A program made the position numbers and the translations under genes. Under the pieces are notes generated by a model, which was not told the DNA's origin, searched no databases, and saw nothing but the letters and a program-made list of their open reading frames with translations. Below are positions 20,190 to 29,600 of a stretch of DNA of 64,000 nucleotides, piece after piece. Origin of the DNA: Acinetobacter sp. ANC 7912 (GTDB lineage Bacteria > Pseudomonadota > Gammaproteobacteria > Pseudomonadales > Moraxellaceae); NCBI RefSeq assembly GCF_039862785.1, contig NZ_CP156795.1:1116001-1180000 (forward strand), given 5' to 3'. The number at the start of each line of letters is the position of its first letter. Within the stretch, counting starts at the first letter, position 1.

Positions 20190-21119
20190 ATGTTAGACCA
20201 ACTTCGAGCAATGGGTGTATTTGCTTGTGTTGTAGAAAAGAACTCGTTTAGCGGAGCTGCACGAGAACTGGGAATTACAACCAGTGCAGTGAGCCAGCAG
20301 ATTCGTTCGCTGGAACAGGATATGGAAGTCATTCTATTAAACCGTTCCACACGAAAATTGAGTTTGACTGAAGCAGGTCAGGCTTTTTTCTATAGCTGTC
20401 AGGAAATGCTATCCGCTGCAGAGCGTGGCAAAGTCCGCATTAATGAGCTGCGTGATGATTTAGTGGGTGAACTGCGTATCGCGGCATCTGCAGAACTGTG
20501 TTCTATGCATGTAATTCCTGCACTGTCACACTGGCTAACTGCACATCGTGGTCTGTCTGTTCAGTTTGAAACCCGTGACCAGCAGGCAGAATTGCTGGAT
20601 GGTCGTGTTGATATCGAATTGCGTCTGGATCAAGAGATTGATGACAGCAATGTTCAGCTGGTGCCACTGATTCAGATTGAACAGCTACTCGTTGCTGCAC
20701 CCAGCTACATTAACAAGTCTACCCTCATCGCACAGCCGGATGATCTGAAACATCATGAGGTTGTTTCGCTGAACTATTTAAAAAATCATCAGCAGTTCAG
20801 TTTCCAGCATGTCAATACAGCGCAAAAAGTTGAACTGGAACTGGCTTCACGTCTGAATACCAACAGCAGTCTGGCCGCTCAGTCGCTGTGTCTCAACGGC
20901 AATACCATTGCCCGCATGCCTTATCTAGATGTACAAAAAGATTTAGTTAACGGTGCTTTGGTAGAAGTGCTGCCGGAATGGAAATTACCAGCATTAACAC
21001 TGTATGCAGTACTGCCAAAACGTGAACAACAACCGACAAAAATTCTTCGTTGTCTTGATACTTTACAACAATATTTTAGCCAGCTTGCTGGGGGACGTTT
21101 GTTGCAAATTGCATCATAA
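20190..21119 (+). CDS. LysR-family transcriptional regulator
   Basis: 309-residue LTTR. The start at 20190 has an AGAGGGG box five bases upstream; the open frame extends 16 codons further but without support. An N-terminal winged HTH (SFSGAARELGITTSAVSQQIRSLE, in two overlapping pieces, about residues 17-40) is followed by a periplasmic-binding-like effector domain. The subgroup with TRKLSLTEAGQAFF is CrgA/DsdC-like. The usual clue of a divergent target gene is absent: upstream is nlpD and downstream is convergent argD, so the regulon is unknown. Confidence 0.9.
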   Translation: MLDQLRAMGVFACVVEKNSFSGAARELGITTSAVSQQIRSLEQDMEVILLNRSTRKLSLTEAGQAFFYSCQEMLSAAERGKVRINELRDDLVGELRIAASAELCSMHVIPALSHWLTAHRGLSVQFETRDQQAELLDGRVDIELRLDQEIDDSNVQLVPLIQIEQLLVAAPSYINKSTLIAQPDDLKHHEVVSLNYLKNHQQFSFQHVNTAQKVELELASRLNTNSSLAAQSLCLNGNTIARMPYLDVQKDLVNGALVEVLPEWKLPALTLYAVLPKREQQPTKILRCLDTLQQYFSQLAGGRLLQIAS

Positions 21120-21140
21120 CTGCACAGAATTCCAAATAAA

Positions 21141-21166
21141 AAAAGCCGCATCAAGCGGCTTTTTTA
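21141..21166. terminator. Bidirectional terminator between lysR-type gene and argD
   Basis: AAAAGCCGC / GCGGCTTTT stem with a five-base loop, A run before and T run after. Confidence 0.92.
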
Positions 21167-21184
21167 TTGCTCTGACTTTAAAAA

Positions 21185-22396
21185 TTAAGCCAGATAATCC
21201 TTGATAATGGTTACCACACGATCCACCAGCTGGTCAGCCTGTTCCTGCGTGATGTTCAGGGTAGGTAACAGACGAACCACATTGCCAGAAGTGACATTAA
21301 TAATGGTTTTGTACTGATCACGTGCGATATCAACCAGATCACCACATGGTTTAGGTAGTTCAATACCGATCATCAGACCAAAACCACGTACTGTTACATT
21401 TTGGTCAGCCAGTTTGTTACGGAATTGCTCAACAATATATGCGCCTTTTTCAGCGGCATTTTCAACAATGTTTTCTTTCTGGATAATATCGATCACGGTG
21501 TAAACGATACGTGAACCCAGTGCAGTACCGCTATAAGTCGAACCATGGTTACCTGCAGTTAGGACACCAACGCCACGGCCTTGGGTCATGACTGCACCAA
21601 TCGGGAAGCCATTGCCCAGACCTTTGGCAGTAGTCAGGACATCTGGCACGATGTTGGTGTGTTGGTAAGCAAAGTATTTACCAGTACGGCCATTACCTGT
21701 TTGTACTTCGTCCAGCATCATCAGCCAGTTGTGTTTATTACAGATTTGACGGATTTCTTCTAGATAGCTGAAACCTTGAGGTGCAGTATTGACACCACCT
21801 TCACCTTGGATCGGTTCCACAAATACGGCAACGATTTCAGGATGGTTGATCGCAGCTTCTTCAATTGCTTCGATATCACCAAATGGTACACGGATAAAGC
21901 CTTCAACCAGTGGGGCAAAGCCTTCCTGAACTTTTTTGTTACCCGTTGCAGACAGGGTCGCTAAAGTACGACCGTGGAAGGAATGTTCTGCTACAATAAT
22001 TTTTGGTGTAGCGATGCCTTGCATGTGACCAAATTTACGTGCGATTTTGATCGCACCTTCATTGGATTCAGCACCACTATTAGAGAAGAAGATTTCTTCC
22101 ATGCCAGAGACTTCAGCCAGTTTCTGTGCAGCCGCGGTTTGCCAAGGCACTTCAAACAGGTTGCTGGTGTGGATCAATGTTGCTGCCTGTTCTGCAATTG
22201 CTTCCGCAATCACCGGATGGGCATGGCCCAGACCACATACTGCGATACCGGTCAAAGCATCCAGGTACTCAGTACCATCTTCAGTATAAAGATAAGCACC
22301 TTGTCCTCGGACAAAACTGATCGGCTGACGGCCAAATACCGGCATTAAGTGTGAAGGTTGATCAGTTTGCACAGGAGCAAGGGTAATGTTGTTCAT
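21185..22396 (-). CDS. argD: Acetylornithine aminotransferase (ArgD)
   Basis: Class-III PLP aminotransferase (403 residues) converting N-acetylglutamate semialdehyde to N-acetylornithine in arginine synthesis; family members often also accept succinyldiaminopimelate. Motifs: FSNSGAESNEGAIKIARK (about residues 103-120), the cofactor Asp in MMLDEVQTGNGRTG (about residue 228), the Schiff-base Lys in TTAKGLGNGFPIGA (about residue 257). It is monocistronic and divergent from grxD. Specificity for acetylornithine is inferred from overall similarity. Confidence 0.92.
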   Translation of the reverse strand: MNNITLAPVQTDQPSHLMPVFGRQPISFVRGQGAYLYTEDGTEYLDALTGIAVCGLGHAHPVIAEAIAEQAATLIHTSNLFEVPWQTAAAQKLAEVSGMEEIFFSNSGAESNEGAIKIARKFGHMQGIATPKIIVAEHSFHGRTLATLSATGNKKVQEGFAPLVEGFIRVPFGDIEAIEEAAINHPEIVAVFVEPIQGEGGVNTAPQGFSYLEEIRQICNKHNWLMMLDEVQTGNGRTGKYFAYQHTNIVPDVLTTAKGLGNGFPIGAVMTQGRGVGVLTAGNHGSTYSGTALGSRIVYTVIDIIQKENIVENAAEKGAYIVEQFRNKLADQNVTVRGFGLMIGIELPKPCGDLVDIARDQYKTIINVTSGNVVRLLPTLNITQEQADQLVDRVVTIIKDYLA

Positions 22397-22446
22397 GACT
22401 AACTCTTATCTGTTAGGTGGATTGAAAATAGGTTTCAAAGATGCCA

Positions 22447-22476
22447 TATATAGACATATATGAAAGGTTCTATATA
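22447..22476. promoter_or_regulatory. Inverted repeat between argD and grxD
   Basis: TATATAGA (22447-22454) and TCTATATA (22469-22476) form a perfect 8-bp dyad about 50 bp upstream of the argD start and 120 bp upstream of grxD. The arms are AT-rich, so it may be an operator or just promoter sequence. Confidence 0.3.
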
Positions 22477-22595
22477 AGCAAAATCTCAAACAGATTAAAA
22501 GCTGAAATGTAAATAAAACATGAAATATTGTTTTAGACATACTGTTTTAGTGGAATTTGAGTATAATGCGAGGCAGATTTATTGAGGATATATCA

Positions 22596-22937
22596 ATGAC
22601 TGAACAAGCACGCGATACAGAAGCGTTAATTCGTGACCAAATTGCCAAACACGCAGTACTTCTATATATGAAAGGCACACCACAATTCCCACAGTGTGGC
22701 TTTTCTGCTCGTGCGGTTGAAGCACTCAGTCAAATTGGTCGTCCATTTGCTTATGTCAACATTCTGGAAAACCCTGACATTCGTGCAACTCTGCCACGTA
22801 TCGCAAACTGGCCTACATTCCCACAACTATGGGTAAATGGTGAGCTAATCGGTGGTAGTGATATCATGCTTGAAATGTTCCAGAAAGGCGAATTACAACC
22901 GTTGATCGAACAATACAGCCCAGCACCTGAAGCTTAA
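22596..22937 (+). CDS. grxD: Monothiol glutaredoxin (Grx4/GrxD)
   Basis: 113-residue CGFS-type glutaredoxin involved in iron-sulfur cluster carriage with BolA-like partners. The active-site motif QCGFSARAVE is near residue 33, with the conserved KGTPQFPQ before it and WPTFPQLWVNGELIGGSDI after it (glutathione-binding TVP-like turn and GG). The start at 22596 has a GAGG box 8-9 bases upstream; a frame opening 13 codons earlier is less likely. A strong terminator follows. Confidence 0.96.
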   Translation: MTEQARDTEALIRDQIAKHAVLLYMKGTPQFPQCGFSARAVEALSQIGRPFAYVNILENPDIRATLPRIANWPTFPQLWVNGELIGGSDIMLEMFQKGELQPLIEQYSPAPEA

Positions 22938-22964
22938 TTTAGTGCCAAGCTGATTTGAATCAAT

Positions 22965-22994
22965 AAAAAAGCGCTTTGATAGAAGCGCTTTTTT
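22965..22994. terminator. Bidirectional terminator between grxD and the Lon-like protease gene
   Basis: 12-bp stem AAAAAAGCGCTT / AAGCGCTTTTTT with a six-base loop. Confidence 0.93.
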
Positions 22995-23022
22995 ATGCCC
23001 AGAATATAAGAAGAGGGCAGCA

Positions 23023-25701
23023 TCAAGATGCTGCCTGATCATCTCCATTATCCGATTCCTGAGTTTCAGCTTCTATCACTTTTGATTCAGCAATCAGGAC
23101 TTCGGCCAGTGTATCCGGATCTGGAGTCACTTCTTTCACGACAGCTTTATCTTTTTTCTTTTTCTTCTTTTTTTTCTTTTTCTTTGGCTCTTCTTCCAGC
23201 TCGGCACCATCTTCCAGCGCCTGCCAGTATTCCAGCTGTTCCATCACCGCGGCATAGATCGAGTTCTTGCTGTAGCGGCCTTTTTTGTCCATGGTGCCAA
23301 CCGGACGTGCCATCAGGATTTCAAGGGCCTGATCAATGGTATCAATGGCATGGATATGAAACTGACCGGCTTCAACCGCAGCAATCACATCTTTACGCAA
23401 CATTAGATGCTGCATGTTCTGGCGAGGAATAATCACACCTTGTTTGCCAGTCAAACCTTGCAGTTTGCAGGCATCGTAGAAGCCTTCGATCTTGGCATTT
23501 ACACCACCAATGGGTTGTACCTGACCAAGCTGGTTCATGGAACCGGTAATTGCCCAGGACTGATCAATTGGTAATTGGCTAATCGCAGAGATCAACGCCG
23601 ATAGTTCTGCGACAGTGGCACTGTCACCATCAACCTGACCATAGCTTTGTTCAAAGGCCAGTGCGGCAGAGAAGTGCAGCAATTGTTCACGGCCAAAATG
23701 TGCTTTCAAGAAGGAAGCCATCAACAATACGCCTTTGGCATGTAGTGAACCACCAAGTTCGACACTGCGTTCAATATCCAGAATGTCACCGCCGCCTTGA
23801 TAGACTGAAGCCGTCAGGCGTGAAGGCAGACCAAATTCGACATCTGCATAATGAATCACGGAAAGGGCATTGATCTGACCCAAGCGATGACCACGGGTTT
23901 CAATCAACTGGGTACCGCGTTTCAGATCCTGCCAGTACAGCTCACGCAAATAGCCTAAGCGGTATTTGCGGTGATCCAGTGCCGTGTTGACATGTTTTTC
24001 TGACACCATCTTGTCACCTGCTTTATGCGCATGATGATGGGCTTCACGGATCAGGTCACCCAAAGTGAGGGCATGTAAGGACAATGAGCTTTGGTCTTCG
24101 GCCTGACGGCTGGAATCGGTCAGCAGGGCAGCCAGTGCACTACGGTCAAATGGCAGAAGTTTGTCGGCCTGCACATAATCCGCGATTAGCTGCATATAAG
24201 CCTGCTCATTTTCGTCATTACGTTGTAATGTATCTGTAAAGTCAGCGCGGATTTTAAAGATACTACCGAGCTCAGGTTCCAGCTCCAGAATCTCGTAATA
24301 AATTTCCGGTTCTGCCAGCAGCACGATCTTGATATCCAGTGGAATCGCCGCGGGTTCAATGGAGATACTGCCGGTCAGGGTCAGCATATGTTCTAGTGAA
24401 GACAGTTTCAACTGACCAGATTTAAGCGCACGTTTCAGACCTTGCCATGCGTATGGTTGTTCGAGTAGCTGTTCGGCTTCAATCATCAGGAAGCCGCCAT
24501 TGGCTTTATGCATCGAACCGGGACGAATCAGGGTAAAGTCCGTGGTAATAGTACCGTTTTGGGTCAGCTGTTCCACATGACCGAGCAGGTTGTAATGGGT
24601 CGGGAAATCTTCAAAAATCACCGGTGCGCCGCTGTTCGGTTTATGGGTCACCAGCACATTGGCCTGATAACGTGCGGGAACACGGCTAAATAGGCCTGGC
24701 ATAAAGTCATCTTCTTCCTGTTCCAGCACAATCTCGACATTGTTAATAATGTCTTCGGCATAGTGTTTTAGGTATTTATCCAGACCTTCGACATCTTTGT
24801 ATTTCGCCAGAATCTGTTCCATGCGTGGCAATACGACCTGCTTGGCAATGTCACGATTCAGTACCTGTACCTTGTCACGAGCATCATCTTCCAGGTTTCC
24901 CAGATGCAGACCGAGACGTTCCAGCTTCTTATCCATATAACGGATATTGGCTGCAATTTCGGCACGATCTTTATTGCTTAGTGAATTCAGCTCGTCCTGG
25001 GTCATTTCCTGTAATTTGTTATCAATGACATGCACAGGGACGAAGCAGTGTTCATCATTGCGTGACACCAGTTTTAGGTCGTATTCTTCACCTTCACGAG
25101 TCAGTTCGATCAGTGCTTGTTGCTGTTCATCTCCCGTTTGCTGGCGGATGTTTTCAATGCGGTTGTGATAGGTTTCTGCAGTAAAGCGTCGTTCTAATTG
25201 TTTTAGAATAGTCTGCCAACTCTGGTGCAGCATAGTCTGGAATTTGGGACCTTGGCCGCTTGGAAATTTCAGGGCAATCGGTTGACGCTGGTTCTGGAAA
25301 TTATTGACATAAACCCAGTCAGATGGTGTTGGCGCTTCCTTGGCATGTTGCTGCAGCAAACGTTTCACCATGGTGCGTTTGCCCAGACCGGCTGTGCCCA
25401 CCGCAAAAATGTTATAGCCAGAATATGGCAGGGCAATACCAGCTTCGACTGAGGCACGCGCACGGTCCTGACCCAGGAAATTATTCAATGGCTTGATACG
25501 CTTGGTTGATGCCGGAATCGTATCCATGTTCGGAATACGGGTCAGTTCATTCGGTTTCAGGCGCGTCTGTTCTAAAGTAGGCTGTATTTCGCTTTGTTCA
25601 AATGCCGATTTTAATAATTCAGCTGGGTTTTCTAGTGGCGTTGTAGTCGTAATCGTGTTTGCTGTAATAGTTGAATGAATTTGATCGAGTCTTTGGGTCA
25701 C
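23023..25701 (-). CDS. Lon-like ATP-dependent protease (S16 family, YcbZ/LonB type) with polylysine tail
   Basis: 892 residues. After an N-terminal region comes a Lon-type AAA domain with a Walker A loop GTAGLGKRT (about residues 102-110) and a long coiled-coil-rich insertion, then a C-terminal S16 protease domain. Its catalytic Ser is in VDGDSATVAEL and its Lys in GGVNAKIEGFYDACK, the Ser-Lys dyad of Lon proteases. This is the YcbZ/LonH-like branch and not the canonical Lon. Odd feature: 11 consecutive Lys codons (23152-23184, about residues 840-850), flanked by acidic stretches, beyond the protease domain. The gene is monocistronic. Confidence 0.88.
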   Translation of the reverse strand: MTQRLDQIHSTITANTITTTTPLENPAELLKSAFEQSEIQPTLEQTRLKPNELTRIPNMDTIPASTKRIKPLNNFLGQDRARASVEAGIALPYSGYNIFAVGTAGLGKRTMVKRLLQQHAKEAPTPSDWVYVNNFQNQRQPIALKFPSGQGPKFQTMLHQSWQTILKQLERRFTAETYHNRIENIRQQTGDEQQQALIELTREGEEYDLKLVSRNDEHCFVPVHVIDNKLQEMTQDELNSLSNKDRAEIAANIRYMDKKLERLGLHLGNLEDDARDKVQVLNRDIAKQVVLPRMEQILAKYKDVEGLDKYLKHYAEDIINNVEIVLEQEEDDFMPGLFSRVPARYQANVLVTHKPNSGAPVIFEDFPTHYNLLGHVEQLTQNGTITTDFTLIRPGSMHKANGGFLMIEAEQLLEQPYAWQGLKRALKSGQLKLSSLEHMLTLTGSISIEPAAIPLDIKIVLLAEPEIYYEILELEPELGSIFKIRADFTDTLQRNDENEQAYMQLIADYVQADKLLPFDRSALAALLTDSSRQAEDQSSLSLHALTLGDLIREAHHHAHKAGDKMVSEKHVNTALDHRKYRLGYLRELYWQDLKRGTQLIETRGHRLGQINALSVIHYADVEFGLPSRLTASVYQGGGDILDIERSVELGGSLHAKGVLLMASFLKAHFGREQLLHFSAALAFEQSYGQVDGDSATVAELSALISAISQLPIDQSWAITGSMNQLGQVQPIGGVNAKIEGFYDACKLQGLTGKQGVIIPRQNMQHLMLRKDVIAAVEAGQFHIHAIDTIDQALEILMARPVGTMDKKGRYSKNSIYAAVMEQLEYWQALEDGAELEEEPKKKKKKKKKKKDKAVVKEVTPDPDTLAEVLIAESKVIEAETQESDNGDDQAAS

Positions 25702-25895
25702 TGTTTAAAGTCCAAAACGAAATGGTGCATGTATACGATTAAGGTATACAGGATTAACTGCAAAATTCAAGCCGACATATCGCTTTTGCTGTAAAAATAA
25801 ATTAGCCTGAAACAGAAAACCGTAATTCTGGTTGAAAGATATTGTATTAAAGGATTGAATAGCACTACTGGAATTTTCTGGAAAATAATAAAGCA

Positions 25896-28058
25896 ATGAC
25901 AACACAAACAAGGGGCTGGAAATCCGCCTTTACAGCATTCCTGGATCGGCGTGCGCTGATCATGCTGTTTCTGGGTTTCTCAGCCGGTGTGCCAATTCTC
26001 CTGATCTTTTCAAGCCTGTCGCTATGGCTCGGAGAGGCGGGAATCAGTAAAAGTGCAGTGACTTTCTTTAGTTGGGCGGCATTGGGTTATTCTTTTAAAT
26101 TTGTCTGGGCACCGCTCATTGACGAGTTGCCGGTACCATTCCTGACCAAAGCCTTGGGACGCCGTCGAGCCTGGCTGTTGATCGCCCAGATCCTGATTGT
26201 CTGTGCGATTTGTATCATGGCAATGTCAGATCCAGCTTTGGGACAATCGCATCTACAACAGATGGCGTTCGGTGCAGTCTTGCTCGGTTTCTCGGCAGCC
26301 ACCCAGGATATCGTGATTGATGCCTATCGTATTGAGCTGGCCGAAACCCAGATGCAAACCGTACTGGCTTCGACCTATAACGCTGGCTATCGCATCGGGA
26401 TGATCGTGGCTGGTGCAGGGGCACTGTTTCTCGCCGCTTATTTAGGTACCGCGAAAGGTAACTATATCTACGATGCCTGGAAGTGGACCTATCTTGCCAT
26501 GGCGGCTGTGATGCTGGTGGGAATTATCACCACCTTGTCGATTCGTGAGCCACAAGTTAATCGGGTATATAAGGAATATGTCCGTAGTGATTATTTCCGT
26601 CTGATCGGCGTGTTCTTTGTCTCAGTGATCAGCTTTGTGCTGAGTTATGTTTACTCAGGCAATCTGGTCAGTATGGTCACCGAACAGCTAGCCATTACTG
26701 ACACGTTTGCCTTGTTTGGGCTTGAGTCTTTACGTTTTATTGGTTCAGGTGCAGTGGCATTTGCCGTGGGTAGTACCCTGGTAAAAATGGGTGCCGTAAA
26801 CCGGGAAATGGCCTATGAAACCTGGGTCAATCCGGTCGCGGACTTCTTTAAGCGCTATGGTCTGAAACTGGCACTGGTGTTGTTATTGTTAATCGGTTTT
26901 TACCGAGTTTCCGATATTATTGCTGGCGTCATTTCCAATGTGTTCTATCAGGACCTGAATTTTAGCAAGGAACAGATTGCTGAAGCGGTGAAAGTCTATG
27001 GCGTGATTTTCTCACTTTTAGGTGGTTTCCTTGGCGGTTTATTAGCCCAGAAGATGAACATCATGAAACTGATGTTTGTCGGTGCGATTCTGGCGAGTTC
27101 AACCAATCTGATTTTTATTGGTTTGGTCAAATCCGGTCAAAAGCTCAATCCAGTTGATGTACAGGTCGGGCGGCAGCATTATCAGGCTGAAACTGATGAT
27201 GTCGGCTACTGGAAAGTGAGTGTTCCGGCTCAGGTACTGGCAACAGGAAAACAAATTCAGGTACAGGCATCGTATGCCAATGCTGCTGATGTAGATAATA
27301 CAGTTCAGCTGAGCATGCCATATTTAATGCAAAAAACTGGCTATACCCAGCTGCATATTTTACCGATTACCAGTGACAACCAGCTGTATGCCAATGAAAA
27401 TGGCAGCATTGTGGTGCGTGGTCAATACTTAGGTCAGCCATTAAACGACAAGCAAAAAATTATTTATGAACTGAATGATGAACGCTTTGATGCCCAGCTG
27501 GAAGATCAGGGGGTATTTACAGCAGCGATTCCGGCTGAGAAGCTGAAAAATGCACCAGCGCATCTGATCAGCGCAGTATTGATGAATGGTGATGTTGCAC
27601 TGCAACAGGTTACACATGTCTATCAGACCAATGCTGCTGAGAAAAATGGCAAATCTCTGGATGTGGATATTCAGCCATTGGCAGCAGTCGATCCAGCAAA
27701 TCCCAAAGATATCGAAATTAGCGGTAAGGTGATCAAGCCATATAGTAATGCCTGGCTATATTTTGCCATTATCGTGGATAACCTGGCAGCCGGTCTGGCC
27801 GGTGCTGCTTTTATTGCTTTCCTGTCCAGTCTAACCAGTGTGTCTTTTACCGCAGTTCAATATGCGATTTTTAGCTCATTGATGACCCTAACTCCTAAGA
27901 TTTTAGGTGGATATTCAGGTACTATAGTGACCAATATCGGTTATCCGAACTTCTTCTTGATGACCACATTGATCGGGATTCCCATCCTGATTCTGGTGGT
28001 TTGGGTCGGAAAGCTGCTCGGTGAACACCAACAACAATCTAGCAATAAGGATGAATAA
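25896..28058 (+). CDS. ampG: AmpG-type muropeptide MFS permease with a large Ig-like loop insert
   Basis: 720-residue membrane protein. Residues about 1-410 and 618-715 match AmpG, the importer of anhydro-muropeptides that feeds cell-wall recycling and AmpC signalling; E. coli AmpG has 491 residues. Marks include [18 protein letters not shown], the GWAAL-like helix, [14 protein letters not shown] (about residue 146) and, after the insert, [22 protein letters not shown]. Between them lie about 207 extra residues (nucleotides about 27127-27748) without membrane helices. Their two repeats resemble bacterial Ig-like adhesin modules ([15 protein letters not shown]; later [14 protein letters not shown]). 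The stop lies one base before gloA, so the two genes are coupled. Confidence 0.9.
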   Translation: MTTQTRGWKSAFTAFLDRRALIMLFLGFSAGVPILLIFSSLSLWLGEAGISKSAVTFFSWAALGYSFKFVWAPLIDELPVPFLTKALGRRRAWLLIAQILIVCAICIMAMSDPALGQSHLQQMAFGAVLLGFSAATQDIVIDAYRIELAETQMQTVLASTYNAGYRIGMIVAGAGALFLAAYLGTAKGNYIYDAWKWTYLAMAAVMLVGIITTLSIREPQVNRVYKEYVRSDYFRLIGVFFVSVISFVLSYVYSGNLVSMVTEQLAITDTFALFGLESLRFIGSGAVAFAVGSTLVKMGAVNREMAYETWVNPVADFFKRYGLKLALVLLLLIGFYRVSDIIAGVISNVFYQDLNFSKEQIAEAVKVYGVIFSLLGGFLGGLLAQKMNIMKLMFVGAILASSTNLIFIGLVKSGQKLNPVDVQVGRQHYQAETDDVGYWKVSVPAQVLATGKQIQVQASYANAADVDNTVQLSMPYLMQKTGYTQLHILPITSDNQLYANENGSIVVRGQYLGQPLNDKQKIIYELNDERFDAQLEDQGVFTAAIPAEKLKNAPAHLISAVLMNGDVALQQVTHVYQTNAAEKNGKSLDVDIQPLAAVDPANPKDIEISGKVIKPYSNAWLYFAIIVDNLAAGLAGAAFIAFLSSLTSVSFTAVQYAIFSSLMTLTPKILGGYSGTIVTNIGYPNFFLMTTLIGIPILILVVWVGKLLGEHQQQSSNKDE

Positions 28059-28059
28059 T

Positions 28060-28461
28060 ATGCGCATGCTGCATACCATGCTACGTGTAGGCAATCTGGA
28101 ACGTTCTTTAGAGTTCTATACTGAAGTGCTTGGTATGACTTTACTTCGTAAGCGTGATTATGAAGAAGGTCGTTTCACATTGGCATTTGTTGGCTATGGC
28201 GATGAAGACAACAATACCGTGCTTGAGCTGACCCATAACTGGGATACAGAAAGGTATGACTTGGGTAATGGCTATGGTCATATTGCCATTGCGGTGGATA
28301 ATGCCTATAAAGCGTGTGAAGAAATTAAAGCTCGTGGTGGTAAAGTCGTGCGTGAAGCTGGCCCAATGAAAGGTGGTGTCACTGTGATCGCCTTTGTAGA
28401 AGATCCAGACGGTTACAAGATCGAGCTGATCCAGCAAGACCACAACGCACGTAATAACTAA
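28060..28461 (+). CDS. gloA: Lactoylglutathione lyase (glyoxalase I)
   Basis: 133-residue glyoxalase I isomerising the methylglyoxal-glutathione hemithioacetal. The start at 28060 is one base after the ampG stop and has AAGGA seven bases upstream, inside the ampG end. Metal ligands expected for the Ni-type enzyme are visible: the His of LHTMLRV (residue 5), the Glu of NTVLELTHN, the His of GYGHIAIAV and the Glu of YKIELIQQ. Co-transcription with ampG is certain from the spacing; a functional reason is not obvious. Confidence 0.95.
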   Translation: MRMLHTMLRVGNLERSLEFYTEVLGMTLLRKRDYEEGRFTLAFVGYGDEDNNTVLELTHNWDTERYDLGNGYGHIAIAVDNAYKACEEIKARGGKVVREAGPMKGGVTVIAFVEDPDGYKIELIQQDHNARNN

Positions 28462-28478
28462 GTGACACGTGAATAATG

Positions 28479-28535
28479 CTGTAATGTTTATTTGGAGATA
28501 TGATCTAAGATCATGAATTCAAGTGATCATTACAG
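28479..28535. repeat. Nested inverted repeats between gloA and the symporter gene
   Basis: An outer pair CTGTAATG (28479-28486) / CATTACAG (28528-28535) encloses a 13-bp palindrome TGATCTAAGATCA (28501-28513) and a further TGATCA-type half. It is separate from the terminator that follows. Confidence 0.5.
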
Positions 28536-28540
28536 TAATG

Positions 28541-28577
28541 AAATGCCCGGAATCTGTTAAGATAGCCGGGCATTTTT
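28541..28577 (+). terminator. Terminator of ampG-gloA
   Basis: AAATGCCCGG / CCGGGCATTT 10-bp stem with a 15-base loop, then T run. Confidence 0.88.
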
Positions 28578-28611
28578 ATATCAAACAATAAAATTCGAGG
28601 GATAAAGGCAC

Positions 28612-29592
28612 ATGCTTAAGCTGTTGGCATTGGACCGATTTACCGTACTGCTGTTTGTCATGGTGATACTTGCCAGCTTTGCTCCGGTGTCCGGACAGGC
28701 AGCGGAAATTTTCTCCACCATTACCACTGTGGCAATTGCAGTCCTATTCTTTCTGCATGGTGCTAAACTGTCCCGTGAAGCAGTGATTGAAGGTTTAATG
28801 CACTGGAAATTGCATACGCTAGTATTTGCTTTTACCTTTGCCTTGTTCCCGATTCTTGGGTTGCTTGCGAAACCCGTGTTGGTACCCATGTTAGGGCAGG
28901 AACTGTACTGGGGCTTCCTGTTTATGTGTTTCCTGCCATCTACGGTGCAGTCGTCAATTGCCTTTACTTCAGTAGCGCAGGGTAATGTCGCAGGTGCAGT
29001 TTGTAGTGCTTCTTTTTCCAATATTATCGGGATGTTTATTACCCCATTGTTGGTGGCATTTTTTATTCTGGGAAAATCCCAGCATGGCTTTGATCCAACC
29101 GCTTCGATTATCCAGATTACCTTATTGCTGCTAGTGCCATTTATCTTGGGGCAGATTCTGCGTCCATGGGTATTTCCGTACATGAAGAAAATGCCGAAGC
29201 TGGTGAAATTCTTTGACCAGAGCTCGATCTTGATGGTGGTGTATGGTGCCTTTAGTAGCGCTGTCGTGGCAGGCTTGTGGCATCAGGTCAGCTTATCGAC
29301 TTTATTCTTATTAATCTTGGCTTGTTCCGTGTTATTAACCCTCGTAATGGTGCTGACGATTTTCGTGCCACGCTGGATGGGCTTTGATAAGTCGGATCAG
29401 AAAACCATTTTCTTTTGCGGTTCGAAAAAGACCTTAGCCAGTGGCGTACCGATGGCGCAGATTCTTTTTATCGGTCAGCCATTGGGCATGATCGTTCTGC
29501 CAATCATGATCTTTCACCAGATCCAGCTGATGGTGTGTGGCATTATTGCCAATATGTGGTCGAAACAGATTGAAATCAAAAGCGAAGAATAA
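28612..29592 (+). CDS. Bile acid:sodium symporter-like membrane protein (YfeH type)
   Basis: 326-residue polytopic protein of the SBF-like (BASS/YfeH) family, with about ten hydrophobic helices. Visible conserved parts are FFLHGAKLSREAV (about residue 50), FLPSTVQSSIAFTSVAQGN (about residues 108-126) and GSKKTLASGVPMAQ (about residues 266-279), the last two corresponding to the sodium/substrate-binding crossover regions. The true substrate in bacteria is unknown and need not be a bile acid. GAGGGATAAAGG precedes the ATG. Confidence 0.88.
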   Translation: MLKLLALDRFTVLLFVMVILASFAPVSGQAAEIFSTITTVAIAVLFFLHGAKLSREAVIEGLMHWKLHTLVFAFTFALFPILGLLAKPVLVPMLGQELYWGFLFMCFLPSTVQSSIAFTSVAQGNVAGAVCSASFSNIIGMFITPLLVAFFILGKSQHGFDPTASIIQITLLLLVPFILGQILRPWVFPYMKKMPKLVKFFDQSSILMVVYGAFSSAVVAGLWHQVSLSTLFLLILACSVLLTLVMVLTIFVPRWMGFDKSDQKTIFFCGSKKTLASGVPMAQILFIGQPLGMIVLPIMIFHQIQLMVCGIIANMWSKQIEIKSEE

Positions 29593-29600
29593 TTCGCTTC

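Noticed and set aside
23152..23184. The lysine run as a sequencing artefact
   Set aside because: AAA and AAG codons alternate irregularly and the frame continues beyond it for about 40 codons, so it is not a simple homopolymer error.
25705..25911. 68-codon minus-strand ORF between the Lon-like and ampG genes
   Set aside because: It overlaps the ampG start, has no ribosome site and a composition like spacer DNA.
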